From the NCBI GenBank assembly GCA_024336345.1, contig JANFOG010000001.1, positions 1,922,001 to 1,986,000 of the forward strand: a stretch of 64,000 nucleotides of DNA, read 5' to 3'. This stretch comes from Mariannaea sp. PMI_226. Lineage: Eukaryota > Ascomycota > Sordariomycetes > Hypocreales > Nectriaceae. The notes beneath the pieces are model-generated. The model saw nothing but the letters and a program-made list of their open reading frames with translations, was not told the DNA's origin and ran no database searches. Position 1 is the stretch's first letter; each line of letters opens with the position of its first letter. This document shows, one piece after another, positions 46,805 through 57,500 of this stretch. The position numbers were made by a program, and so were the translations under genes.

Positions 46805-47428
46805 GGAAGCTGGATCATTTTCGGGGTGACCCGCTTGTGATGTCTGCCGGCTTCGCTTCAAGTTGATAATAGATCTTACGTACAACCCACTACGCACCTA
46901 CGCGCTACGAGGTGAAGATTGAAGTTGGCAGTTGTCTTGACTCAGCAACCAGCCATAGTTTCGAGTCTATATAGTCCCATCTCGGCCCTACCACAGCGGC
47001 CGACAAAAGTTATCACTTGTGCCCAGGACGCTTTACATTCACTACCATGGCTTGATGGAACGTTCACTTCAGTGTTCTTGAAGGCTATATAAGTACACGC
47101 AAATCAGAGTTCATCTCTTGCTAGAAAACTATAATGTGATGCAGTACAGAAATGAGGCAACGTGGTAGAATATCACTGGTGCATGGGTGTCGCTGAGAAG
47201 AACGCATCCATTGATACGCTTGTGTGAATGGTTAGACTATATATGTATACATGGTGTTGCCTCTCTGCCTCTCTATTTTGTGTCTATCTTGCCCACCCAA
47301 ACTCGTCACCCAGTTTTCTGAGATTCAGTCTACAACTCAAAAATCTTGTCTCATACCGTTCCAGATCATCTCACTTATCACATATACTTTCGAATCTCTC
47401 TAGCCGTGGCCCATTTCCATTATCGAAG
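46805..47428. promoter_or_regulatory. Upstream region of the secreted Kex2-site protein
   Basis: 624 bp between the tRNA and the secreted-protein start. A TATA-like word (tatataag) occurs near 47086. Positions 47320-47428 are C/T-rich and probably leader sequence. An in-frame ATG at 47228 would add 67 residues in front of the signal peptide; this is unlikely to be the start. Confidence 0.4.
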
Positions 47429-50017
47429 ATGCGACTATCCATACCCCTCTTGACCGCCTTCGTGGCTGCTACTGTGGCTATGCCTGTCCCCAAAGCCAGG
47501 GTGTTCGACTTTGGTGGCCATAAACAAGAGTTCGACAAGGAGCCGTGCCATCATGGGAAGTGCGGTCCGCTCAGCGCTGATCTGAGTGCCATCGAGCACG
47601 TTGTCGACGCTTGGGAGGCCCATGAAAGGCATCAGAAGGCCAAGTATCCTTGGGCCAAGGGCTCCCATAGCTCTTGCAACTCGTGCAGCTCGTGCATTGG
47701 CAAAAACACATTTAAGCCTTTGGTCAAGCGTGAGGTCGAGAGTAGTAAAGTCACAACTGGACATAACGTCGACCCTTTCAGAACCAAGAAGGAGGAAAAG
47801 TATGACAAGGCCAAGGCAAAATATCTCCGGGCAAAGCACAAGGCTCAGCTCAAAGAGGAGGCAAAAGAAAACGCAGAGCAAGAAAAATCAGCTAAACGAA
47901 AGACTAACAACATAATCAAGGATATTGATTACGTGGCTAACAACACCAACATCACTATCCCGGAGAGTGAAGTTGAAATGGGGGCAAAAGTTGGGGACGA
48001 GAAGAAAATTAAAAAGAAGGATAGGAAGAAAGATAAGAACAAGGAAAACGAAAAGAAAAAGAACGACAAAAAGAAGGATATAAGTGAAAACAAAGACGGC
48101 AACAAAACAGAACTAAGCGGCAAGGCAAAGAGCAGTAACCAGGGGGCAAAAGAGGACGTCAAGCCACAGGATGGCAAGAAGAAAGATGGGAAAACCAAGA
48201 GAGCTGATTTTAATCTGATTGAGGACCCCAAGTACGAAAACTCCAAAGCTGTCCTGAATAGCAATTTTGAGGGCCGCAAGGATGACCGAGAGAAGGCCGA
48301 GAAGAAGGTGGAACAGAGACTGAAGGAAGTGGGCAAGGAGGTGAAGAAAGCAGAAAACAAGGCAAAAGAAGTAGTCAAGAAAGGAGAGAAAAAGGCAGAA
48401 AAGATCGCCAAGAAAGAGAAAGAAAAGGCAAAAAAGGTCCTAAAGAAGGTAAAAGACACTGTTAAACGTGAGCCCTATGATACGATCGGGGATTCATATG
48501 GTGGCCTTGCTGGCTCCAAGAACACTCATGACAAAAGCGAGGAGGCCAAGCCCAGAGTGGATGACAGGTGGAAGGGTATTCTCGAAGCCGAAGAAGCTGA
48601 AGAGAAATCGAATCAGGTGAGTGAAGGTACAGATCAGGGGCAAAAGGAGGATAAGAAGGACAAAAATAAGAAGGAAAGCAAGAAAAAGAATAAAGCAATG
48701 CAGGAGGAAGAGAAAAAAGAGAAGAAGAAGGAGCTGGCGAAAGAGGCCGACAAGAAATTGAAAGCAGAGATCAAGGAGAAAATGGCAAAGGAGTTGGGAT
48801 TAAATGATACGACAGAGGAGGAGGCGAAGGGTAAGAAGGAGAAGGAAAAGAGAGATGGGCAGGGAACATGCGGCTGTGGCCAGCGCGTCGGTGTCAATGA
48901 GGATGAACTGGAGAAGAGAGACGCCGGCAATGGCTTCGGCGGCATTGATCGTGCCAAGCTGAAGGAGCAGTACATTGATGAGCGCAAGGATAAAAATATC
49001 GAGTACGAGTGGAATCTCAAAGTCTGGGGCTGGAGACAGGACAATGAGTCCGACGAGACGGAAGAGCTTTCCGGGGATCTTGGCAGAGGTGTCGGCAATG
49101 ATCCTAAGGAACGTTTGGTATTCCATATTGGGGACAAGGGTTCCCAAGTGGACGAACCCGGGACCGCTGATTTACCCAGGCTTGGTGAGCCCCGACGCAA
49201 GAAGCTCAACCTCGAAATCTCTAAATCCGAAGACGACGCCGGCAGGATCAAGATCAAGACCAAGTCTAAGAACAAAGAAAAGTACGAAGGCAACTATGGA
49301 GACGAGATTGAGAGTAAGAATGGGAAGAAGAGACTAGCGGCGAAGGAGGATATTCTAAAGAAATATCAGTTCAAAAACGACCCAAGGGTTCAGGACGAAG
49401 TCGCGCAGGTCAAGAAGCCCTCGCCTGAGGAGGTTAGAGAACAGCTTGCCGAGAAACAACAGAGGAAGGCTGAAAAGCTCGTCAAGGAGAAAGAGTTTAC
49501 GTTGGCCAAACCTGACGGTCTCGAAATGCTCAGGGAACATCATCTGGAGGAGATCAAGAGGCAAAAGGTCGCCCAGGAAGCCCAGGTTGCCCGGCTCACG
49601 GATTCGGATACGGATCTCAAGTCTGAGGACGCTGAGGAGATTGATTTCTCAGTCATTGAGCAGTCAAGGTACAAGTATCTCAACGATAACGGTCTTGAGC
49701 ACCTCGATCTAGAGGACATTGAGGCCATCAAAAAGCACCACGAGCAGAAGGACAGGGCGAATGAACTTGCGCGCTTCGACCAGGCCAAAGAGAACCAGGC
49801 AGCCTTTAAAGAGTACAGAATCAAGCTGCAGAAGCTCAACGAGCACAAGAAGAAACTTGACGAACTCAGGGCGGAGAAGTTAAGAGCCGAGGCGGCCATG
49901 CAAGAGAGGCAGAAGCTGGAGGCCGACTCCCAGGGTCTCCCTCAATCTCCCGGTCCAGCTGAGATCCGCGAAAATGATAAGGAGAAACTCCGCGGTGGCA
50001 ACCAAAGGGAAGATTAG
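47429..50017 (+). CDS. Secreted Lys/Glu-rich protein with five Kex2-type sites
   Basis: Intron-free, 862 residues from the Met at 47429, chosen because it begins a good signal peptide (MRLSIPLLTAFVAATVAMPV). Residues 40-89 hold five cysteines (EPCHHGKC and SCNSCSSC patterns). Lys-Arg pairs that fit Kex2 cleavage occur at about 100 (LVKREVE), 257 (KTKRADF), 347 (TVKREPY), 474 (KEKRDGQ) and 497 (LEKRDAG). Between 474 and 497 is a short Cys-containing peptide, DGQGTCGCGQRVGVNEDELE. Most of the rest is charged and helical or disordered, with long Lys/Glu runs (KKKDRKKDKNKENEKKK). No family is recognised. It could be a polyprotein of peptides, a repeat-type secreted protein or a cell-wall component. 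The frame is not reduced by any splice signal I trust. Confidence 0.75.
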   Translation: MRLSIPLLTAFVAATVAMPVPKARVFDFGGHKQEFDKEPCHHGKCGPLSADLSAIEHVVDAWEAHERHQKAKYPWAKGSHSSCNSCSSCIGKNTFKPLVKREVESSKVTTGHNVDPFRTKKEEKYDKAKAKYLRAKHKAQLKEEAKENAEQEKSAKRKTNNIIKDIDYVANNTNITIPESEVEMGAKVGDEKKIKKKDRKKDKNKENEKKKNDKKKDISENKDGNKTELSGKAKSSNQGAKEDVKPQDGKKKDGKTKRADFNLIEDPKYENSKAVLNSNFEGRKDDREKAEKKVEQRLKEVGKEVKKAENKAKEVVKKGEKKAEKIAKKEKEKAKKVLKKVKDTVKREPYDTIGDSYGGLAGSKNTHDKSEEAKPRVDDRWKGILEAEEAEEKSNQVSEGTDQGQKEDKKDKNKKESKKKNKAMQEEEKKEKKKELAKEADKKLKAEIKEKMAKELGLNDTTEEEAKGKKEKEKRDGQGTCGCGQRVGVNEDELEKRDAGNGFGGIDRAKLKEQYIDERKDKNIEYEWNLKVWGWRQDNESDETEELSGDLGRGVGNDPKERLVFHIGDKGSQVDEPGTADLPRLGEPRRKKLNLEISKSEDDAGRIKIKTKSKNKEKYEGNYGDEIESKNGKKRLAAKEDILKKYQFKNDPRVQDEVAQVKKPSPEEVREQLAEKQQRKAEKLVKEKEFTLAKPDGLEMLREHHLEEIKRQKVAQEAQVARLTDSDTDLKSEDAEEIDFSVIEQSRYKYLNDNGLEHLDLEDIEAIKKHHEQKDRANELARFDQAKENQAAFKEYRIKLQKLNEHKKKLDELRAEKLRAEAAMQERQKLEADSQGLPQSPGPAEIRENDKEKLRGGNQRED

Positions 50018-51007
50018 TACAATAACAACGATCCCGATGATTTTTTTAAGTTGATCAAGGTAATAAACCACTAAAGCGGTCGAGGCTGTGGGCGACGGTG
50101 CCCAGGAGGTGACGTAAAGTAGCCAGGGGTATCGATTCTGCGACTGAGTTGTGAGGAAAGACTTTATCGTCCTGAGCCTGAAACCAGCTCTTAATAATTG
50201 AAACAAACTTGTTTCCTCCTAAATTCCAAATGCAATTCTAAGTGATGCTATGTAGTTGATCGAGCAGGTACCAGAATCGTGGACGCATATCAGAGGCTGT
50301 CCTGGCTGTTTTAGGTTTTTTTTCAGGCAATTTGTTGATTCGACTAATTTACTTGTTCGTAATTATCATCGTACAACTAATGAGGCTCTCCCACATGAGA
50401 CGGCGGGACGTCGATCCTACAGGAACAGAGTCCTTAGACGTATATATCGATAGTATTAGGTCACAGTCAGTGGTAGTGTGAGAAGGCTCTTAGTCTTGGT
50501 CGCTGTGGTCTTGTGTAAAGCATCCACCATTTGCTATGTCAAGACACTTGTTAAAAACTGTCAACGAGTAGACATTGAATTGAGGGAATTGAACACAGAT
50601 GACTACGAAACAATTAAATAGACGACTTTTTTTTTCAAAGCATCTTGGTACGTGATAAAGTTGATTCATGATGCAAAAGCTTGCTGTTGTAGGTACGTAC
50701 TCTGAACCACTTACACAAGGATGTTGGGCGTCGAGGTCCTCCGTACCCAAATTACAGTACATATGCTGACTCATCATTCTGCACCCTTTCGGAACAAGGA
50801 ACCACCACTTCTTCCGATCAAAGCCCTAATCTTTAGCCCCATTTTGCTGCCCCACGAGAATTGTCGTTTGAAATTTCGCCTGTCCCGCTATTCCTTGAAT
50901 CCACCATCCACATCAACTACTTTCCACGACAGGCGCAGGATTCTACTTCTTTGCGTTCTTTACCAAACCACACACAAATCCTCCTCAACCCCCCCATAAA
51001 AGTCACA
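50018..51007. other. Spacer and promoter of RPL22
   Basis: About 990 bp. The right part (50760-51007) is C/T-rich on the plus strand (cctcaacccccccataaaag) and looks like the leader of the ribosomal protein gene. No other feature supported. Confidence 0.45.
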
Positions 51008-51747
51008 ATGGCTCCTCAGACTGTACGTACATGACACCGCTTTGCTGTAGGCCCTCATTGAGTGAGTGCGCCGCGAAAATGCAGTAGGCTAAGTGTCAAT
51101 CCAACAGAAGAAGTCGGGCAAGGCCCAGAAGCAGACCAAGAAGGTACGAAACCGATCTTTTCCCACGACGATGATGGCCACGGGCTACGGCGGTTGAAAG
51201 ATTCTACACTTATCCTCCTCCCGCGCGGACCAATACGATGGAGAAGGAGTTGGGGATATTATGCGGCGATATTCTAGAAATGGGAAGGCTAACGATCGAT
51301 CTTTTTTTTTTCCACACTACAGTTCATCATCAACGCTTCGCAGCCCGCCAGCGACAAGATCTTCGATGTCGCCGCCTTCGAGAAGTTCCTCCAGGACCGC
51401 ATCAAGGTTGAGGGCCGCACCAACAACCTGGGCGACAACGTCATCGTCCAGCAGCAGGGTGAGGGCAAGATCGAGATCATTGCCCACAACGACCTCTCCG
51501 GCCGCTACCTCAAGTACCTGTACGTCTCAAAGAAAACACACCTCTGGGGACTTGACCCCTCGTTCTCCTCGTCTCGGGGAGTGGCTGTGATTTTTTTTTC
51601 TAACTTGCAATGATAAACAGGACCAAGAAGTTCCTCAAGAAGCAGCAGCTCCGTGACTGGCTCCGTGTCGTCTCCACCTCCCGTGGTGTGTACGAGCTCA
51701 AGTTCTTCAACGTCGTCAGCGACGAGGCTGAGGAGGATGACGAGTAA
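51008..51747 (+). CDS. RPL22: 60S ribosomal protein eL22
   Basis: Structural protein of the large ribosomal subunit. Four exons: 51008-51022 (five codons, MAPQT), 51108-51143 (twelve codons, [12 protein letters not shown]), 51323-51519 and 51621-51747; 124 residues, normal for the family. The body reads [20 protein letters not shown], then [39 protein letters not shown] and an acidic end (EAEEDDE), as in other eL22 proteins. The tiny first exons and relatively long early introns (85, 179 and 101 nt) are typical of fungal ribosomal protein genes. The first two exons are too short to stand out as reading frames and were found by splice phase. A C/T-rich leader supports strong expression. Confidence 0.96.
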
Positions 51748-52100
51748 GACTAAAGATCACTTTTGCATCAACTCGGAACGGCGCAGGAATTGGTTGGTGA
51801 AATTATTGGGACCGGAAAAAGTTTAGGACTTGGCCAATACATCCAGCCATTTGTGTGTGGCACCACTTGGTGTTCTTCATGTTATTGAGTGCCCATGTTT
51901 GTTTGCGTGAAATGTTTTTTTTTCGTCTCCCTCCGTATTTGCGTGATTTGAAGTCCAACCTGGTCGATATATGCTGTCGAAGATAGTACGCCACGCTAGC
52001 CACCACTTTGCTTTGTATATTCAACCCCAGCTTTTCGGTTTTCTCGTGTGACTTCCCATGATCCAATTACTAGTCATTATGTCTTGTTCAACGCTTTCCC
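51748..52100. other. Convergent 3' spacer of RPL22 and carrier gene
   Basis: 353 bp between two stop codons on opposite strands. Expected to hold both 3' UTRs. Nothing else seen. Confidence 0.5.
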
Positions 52101-53115
52101 TCATGGCAACGAACGCATGACACCTTCAAAAACCAACAGAGCCATGGCATTCGCCGGGAAGGCTCTCAAGAAGCATGGCACGAATCCTCTCCAGTACCCT
52201 CTCCATCCATTCTCCCGATACACTGCCACCGCGGCATCTTTCCACCGAGGGAACCTTCTCACGCCATCATTGAGTCCTCCGCCCAGCGGATCCGTCATGA
52301 GACGCTGCTTGACTACATCGCTCGGGTAGCTCGTCAGCCAGAAGACTTGGGCGCTCAGTCCTCCGGCCCAAAAGTTGATGGCAGGTTCGCTCATCTTGGT
52401 GTTCTTGCGCATGTACCGCGTGAGGATGTCGTAGCTTCCCCACCAGAAAAAGAAGAAACTGCGAAACAGCAACGTCGCCGACAACCCATGGTAGATGCCC
52501 CGGACGCCATGGTGACGATAGACCTTGCGCACGCAGTCAATTGGGCCCGCGTAGAGTCGCTCTGCCTTGTTTGCGGCATACTGGATCTGCAGCCGAGCTT
52601 TGACGTGCTCGACCGGCGCGGCGATGAAACTGACGGTGCAGCCAGCGGCAATGCCAGCGATACCGTGGCCCCAAAAGGGCATGGCAGGATAGGTACCGGG
52701 GTTCTGAATCTGAAAGACATTCTGGGCCATGAGGCGGCGGTAGACGGTCAACGAACCCAGCATGACCGAGTCCATAAACATCCATCCCACGAGCGGAGGT
52801 GTAGCGCCCTTGTACAAGCCAAAGAAACCCTCATGCCTGACGGTCTGGAGCACGCATTGCAAGGGACCGCTGAAGCGTGAGGCATCCGTAGTCTGGAGAC
52901 GGACCTTGACTGTGTCGAAAGGATGACCAACTGCGGGACGGTCAGCATTCACAGAGGGATCTGAGCATCGGGATGTGATATATCATGCCTGTGAGTTTTG
53001 CAATGCCGCTAAAGACGCCTGCCACGAAGCCCTTGTAGTTGTGGCTAGCTCCCGATGTCTTCACTGGTGCGTCCGACACAATCACGTTTTTCTCCCCTCT
53101 GACGTCGGCCGCCAT
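52101..53115 (-). CDS. Mitochondrial carrier (SLC25 family, carnitine/Ymc-like)
   Basis: Inner-membrane solute carrier with three repeats. Two exons, 53115-52989 and 52930-52101; 318 residues. The start MAADVRGEKN at 53115 is preferred over an upstream in-frame Met at 53184 that adds a charged stretch. The three signature motifs are HPFDTVKVRLQ (completed only by splicing), APVEHVKARLQ and YPSDVVKQRL. Six membrane segments fit. The ending FLRAFPANAMALLVFEG matches the branch that includes carnitine/acylcarnitine (Crc1), ornithine and Ymc carriers; the substrate cannot be fixed. The 58-nt intron starts with GC rather than GT (CACAG|GCATGA), with branch TGCTGAC and acceptor CGCAG. No GT donor nearby keeps the conserved AKLT-VGHPFDT junction. 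Confidence 0.9.
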
Positions 53116-54527
53116 CTTTAAGAAATTGCCGCGATTTTTTTCCTCTTTCTCTTCCCAGCCGCCTTTATTGTTGGCCCTCTTCAATAATTGGAGATGCAGA
53201 AGGTTGCCGAGTTTGAAGCTGACACTCCGGTTGCCAATTCACTTGGCTTTGCCCTCCAAAGCCGCTTGAGCCAATCTTCGGTGTTGTGAAGAAGAGGCTG
53301 GAGTATAGCTAGCTCAATCCCGGGAGAAGAAGTCGAAGGGAGGCAGCGGAAACAAGGATAAAGGGAACCTCTGGCTGTGGAAATTAGCGAATAGAAAGGA
53401 TTTAGATGGCGAGTTTAGAGAGTGACATGGTTCTTGGTCAGCAAATACCGTCTCTCATGTTAGAACGATGAGGCTCTCCGAGGAGATTCCTGATGGGCGG
53501 CACTAGAGCCCGACCTCGGAGTTTCGCCGGCAACAAGTTCTTGCGGACTCAATTGTCAGTGAAACAACAACACACAAAGATGGCGATCATGGACATTTAT
53601 TATTGACAAAGGTAACACATTGTATCCTTCATAACGCATGTTTTTATTTATTTTTCTATAACTGAGTGCACGGGTAGATGAGAGCTAGTTATGATCGCTC
53701 CATGAACTTTCCATGTTTTTTTTTCGCGTTAAGACAATGCAAGACTTCATTCTCATACATTCACGTCTCATCCCATTGAACAGGTAGCTCATTGATAATG
53801 CTTTTGCAATGATTCCCAAATGCTTCTTCTTATTCATTCCTCCCAAATATCCCTTCCTAAGGATTTTGCTCCCCCGTATTACAACCGGTATGGTATCTCA
53901 CTCAACTACAACTATCCTAACATGTAACTACACCTTATAAGCTCCAAAGAAAAAGGCAGCATCCCTAAGCACCCATCTTTCCACGGGTACTTTGAATCCC
54001 AAAATTCCTCATTTCATGAATCCAAACCCAGAAAATGACGCACCGCTGTGAAAGATAGCTATGTCATGTCGTCGTCAAAGAAAAATGTAGCAAATCCCTT
54101 CCTTCAAATGCAAAATAACCCCTTCCTCGCTGATATCTTTCCCAGCGTTTTTTTTTTCTGTCTTCCTCTTTTCCGTCTGGTTTTTCTCCCTTTGGCGAAA
54201 AAAAAACATAATCGTTGGGGGTTGTTCAATCGTCTATTGTTCCCCTTTCTTAGTCCAATTACGTGAAAAGTGTTTTCCACTGAACATGCCATCTCTTTGC
54301 CCTCCTTGGTCTGTGTTGCAGTCTATAGGCACCACATCCAGGTGCAAAAGGAATCAATCAATCAACACACCAGCCCGGCCTCCTTTAAGTTTCTAGTAGC
54401 ATTATCCTCATCTCACGAGAAAGAATAGACTGAGGTTAAGGAGGTTTGAAAACGTGAGCAGATATTTTGCGCCTTGCTGTAGACGGTGATACATCTAGTA
54501 CCCGTCAGGTTAACGGTTACCAGGCTA
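53116..54527. other. Spacer left of the 1719-residue protein gene
   Basis: About 1.4 kb holding the carrier promoter on the left and the 3' UTR of the large minus-strand gene on the right. Many T runs (53720, 54148, 54202 regions) but no supported gene. Confidence 0.45.
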
Positions 54528-57500
54528 TTAGAAGGTGTCGGTATCATCGCTCAGGACGCTGGGGGCACCCTCATATGCGTCTGTTCGTTCAATATTAGCG
54601 TATATTCTCATCGGTCTGCGTGCACCAGAAATGTCAGAGTTGCTCACCTCTCTTACGTCTTCGCTCCTCTCGAGTGGCAGCCTCGAGGCTGTTAGGGGTC
54701 ATAGCTCGTGGTCCGCTGGGACGACGAGCAGGAACACCGAGAGCACCGTTCAGGTTTCGGTTCTCCGGCTTTGGACTGCTGGGGTAGTAACCGCTCTCAT
54801 CGGCCTGTTGCTGCTGTGCCAATGGGCTACCCTTCGCCAGCTTCGAGACGCGAGTTCCCTTGGGGGGTGTGCGTGTGCCCGACGCGTCCGTGGGCTCCTT
54901 GGGGGGTCGCGCTGGGCCGGTTGGTGACGAAGCCCAGTACTCAGGATCACGTACTGCCGCAGAGGAAGCAGTGCTGTACCGATTGGCATTCTGGGGAATG
55001 CGGTTCACGCTGTTGGTGGAGCCCGCCCAATCAGCCGATCTTGGGGTCATGGGGATGTCGTATTCCTGAGCCGAACTCTCTAGGGCGTTTCGAAATCGCT
55101 CAGTCTGACCCGGTCGGGGTTGAGGGTGCTGCAGGTTCAACGAGTTTCGATGGACCGAGTACTTGGGAGCCTCATCAGGAGTGAAGGTGCTTTCGCGATT
55201 GGCGACGGGAGCATCCTGGGCTGGTGGGGCTGAAGGACCCCCCAAGTTTTGCTCAGAGAATCCTGTATGAAGCTTGTCCTCCTCATAGGGGTTGTGCTGG
55301 TAATCGCCATCTTCATTATACGAGGCCAAGCTGGAACTGGACCGCGAGGGGGCATAGTCATCATACTTGGACTCCTTCTTGCCACTTCCACGGAAAGCTT
55401 TGCTGACGCTAGAAGTGGTAGTTCCTGACCACCTGGAAATCTTAGGAAACCAGCTGGATGAACCACTGGCCTTGTGCTTCTTGCCCGATCGAGGCGTGTT
55501 CTCTGCGCTCAATGGAAGGTGAGCGGCGCCGGCAGCCTGCGGCGGTGTGTCCAGCGGAACGGAGCCACCACGAGTGAGATTGGCAGCGGATCGGCTAGGA
55601 GTAAGCATATTGGCGTTCGTTCGCTCGGCAGAAGGGCTAGGGTGGTCGTATCCAAACTCCTCCTCACGTTCTTGAACCGTGCTGATGCGGTTGTCAGAGA
55701 ACTTGCGCTCGTCTTGAAGACGAGATCGGGACTGTGAAAGGGAGAGTCGGCCTGACTGGCTGTGGCTAGCATGGCTAGTGGTAGAAGTGCCTTCAGGCTC
55801 ATAGCCACGGTCTTGTTCGTACTGGCCTTCGGGTTGCAAGTTATCAAAGGAGGGGCCACGATGGGAAATCGCGGGAGGGGCAGTCTGGGTCTTCAACACA
55901 TCCACTTCACCCAGAAGCTGCATAAGCATATCCTCGATGCGGCTGAGATCACTGGTTCCCTTGGCACTAAGTCCCTGAAGAGCTCGCTTCCACAAATTCT
56001 TCTTCTTCATACTGACTTCGTTGATATTGTCCACTTGAGAGTTGCTCACAATAGAAGAACGGTTGCCGGGGTACGGACGAGGACCATTGATGGCCTTGTA
56101 AAGCTTGTCAGTGTTCTCGGAATTAGCGAAAATGACGTCGTCACCGGTCTCTTGGATAAGGTCCTTCATCTCATTAAAAGAGGTGCGCATCTCCAATGCG
56201 GCATTCATCAGCAAAGCAACAATCTCCGTATCGCGTGCGCTTCGCTGGGCGTCTCTGACCATCAAGTGCTGCATGAGCGCAACAATATCCTTATTCTCGA
56301 TTCGCTCGATTCCTTGGCCAGTTGCAGCATCATAGAATGGAGAGGTCATGCCTTGGGACATGCCGCTGAGATGGCGAGAACCCTTGGGGATATAAAAAGG
56401 ATCCTCAGGCACAGGAGCAACGAGCTGGGAGCCAACAAGGTTGCGGGCTGCTGACTTTGGTTCCGGTGTACGGTTTGGGTCGTTCGACATGTAGCCCTCG
56501 TCGTACTTGGGGTTGAAGGTTGGGCTTCCAGCTGAATAATTGACACCGTAAGTAGGATTCAAGCCGCGAGCTCCGAGTAGGTTCTCGTTCAGAGCTGGGT
56601 TAACGATGGGGCTGGCATCCTCATAAGGGTTAGTGACCAAAGTGTCTCTCTTGCGGTCCTCAGATGACCGCTGCCACTCATCAACATCGTGGCTAGGCTC
56701 TCGGCTGTGGCCGTGGGTGCCAGTTGCATCCTTCATGCCATGACCAAGGGCACTGACAGGACTGATGCTAAGCCTGCCAGGGCTCCTATCTTGGACTCCG
56801 AGAAGAGACTGTTGAGTCGGGGTTGCGCGGCCAGATAAAGGCTCGTCATGGGGTTCACCATCGAGACGTTCTCCAACAACCGACGGGTTGGTGCGACCGA
56901 TGGAGGAGTTGGTTCGGGCATCATCAATATAGCCGTATTCTGGCATAGGGTCGTCGAAATCGGGCATGAAATTAGCGCTCAGCTTAGGGTGTTCCTCGTC
57001 AAAGTCAAGACGATCAACACTGTGGGCAGGGGTGTTGCGTGGCTCGTGGCCCTCGAGCGTACGTTCCTTGAAAGATTTGTTTCGGAAGACACCAGCAGGC
57101 TTGAACTCTTCCTCCATGTCATGCTCTTGTTCGACGGTGGCCTGAGACTTCTCTTGACGAGCCTTCATAGCAGCCGCGGCAGCACCAACGGCACTGGCAG
57201 TGATAGCAACTTCAGAAGCAGTTGGTGACTTGGTGCGTGGAACCTTACGTCCATGTTCATCCAGATCGTACTCAGTGAATTCTTGAGACGGTTTCCCTGA
57301 CCCAGCACTGGGAGTTGGGTGTCTCTCCGACTCATCAATACCCCTGTTGGTAATGCTAAGCGGCTTCTCAGGGCTGACACCGCGACTACTTTGAACCCTG
57401 GACTGTTCGTCGTAAGATAGATTCGAGCCCCTAGGGTCATAATAGCCATATCCTGAGCCACTGGTCAGGACAGACTGCTCCAGCATCGATCCATCAATAA

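Noticed and set aside
48634..49293. 219-residue minus-strand frame in the secreted protein gene
   Set aside because: Shadow of Lys/Glu-rich coding sequence; Phe/Ser/Leu runs are what AAG/GAG codons give in reverse.
51144..51322. Possible box C/D snoRNA in the second RPL22 intron
   Set aside because: A GATGATGG word resembles a C box, but the last base does not fit and no CTGA D box was found at a fitting distance.
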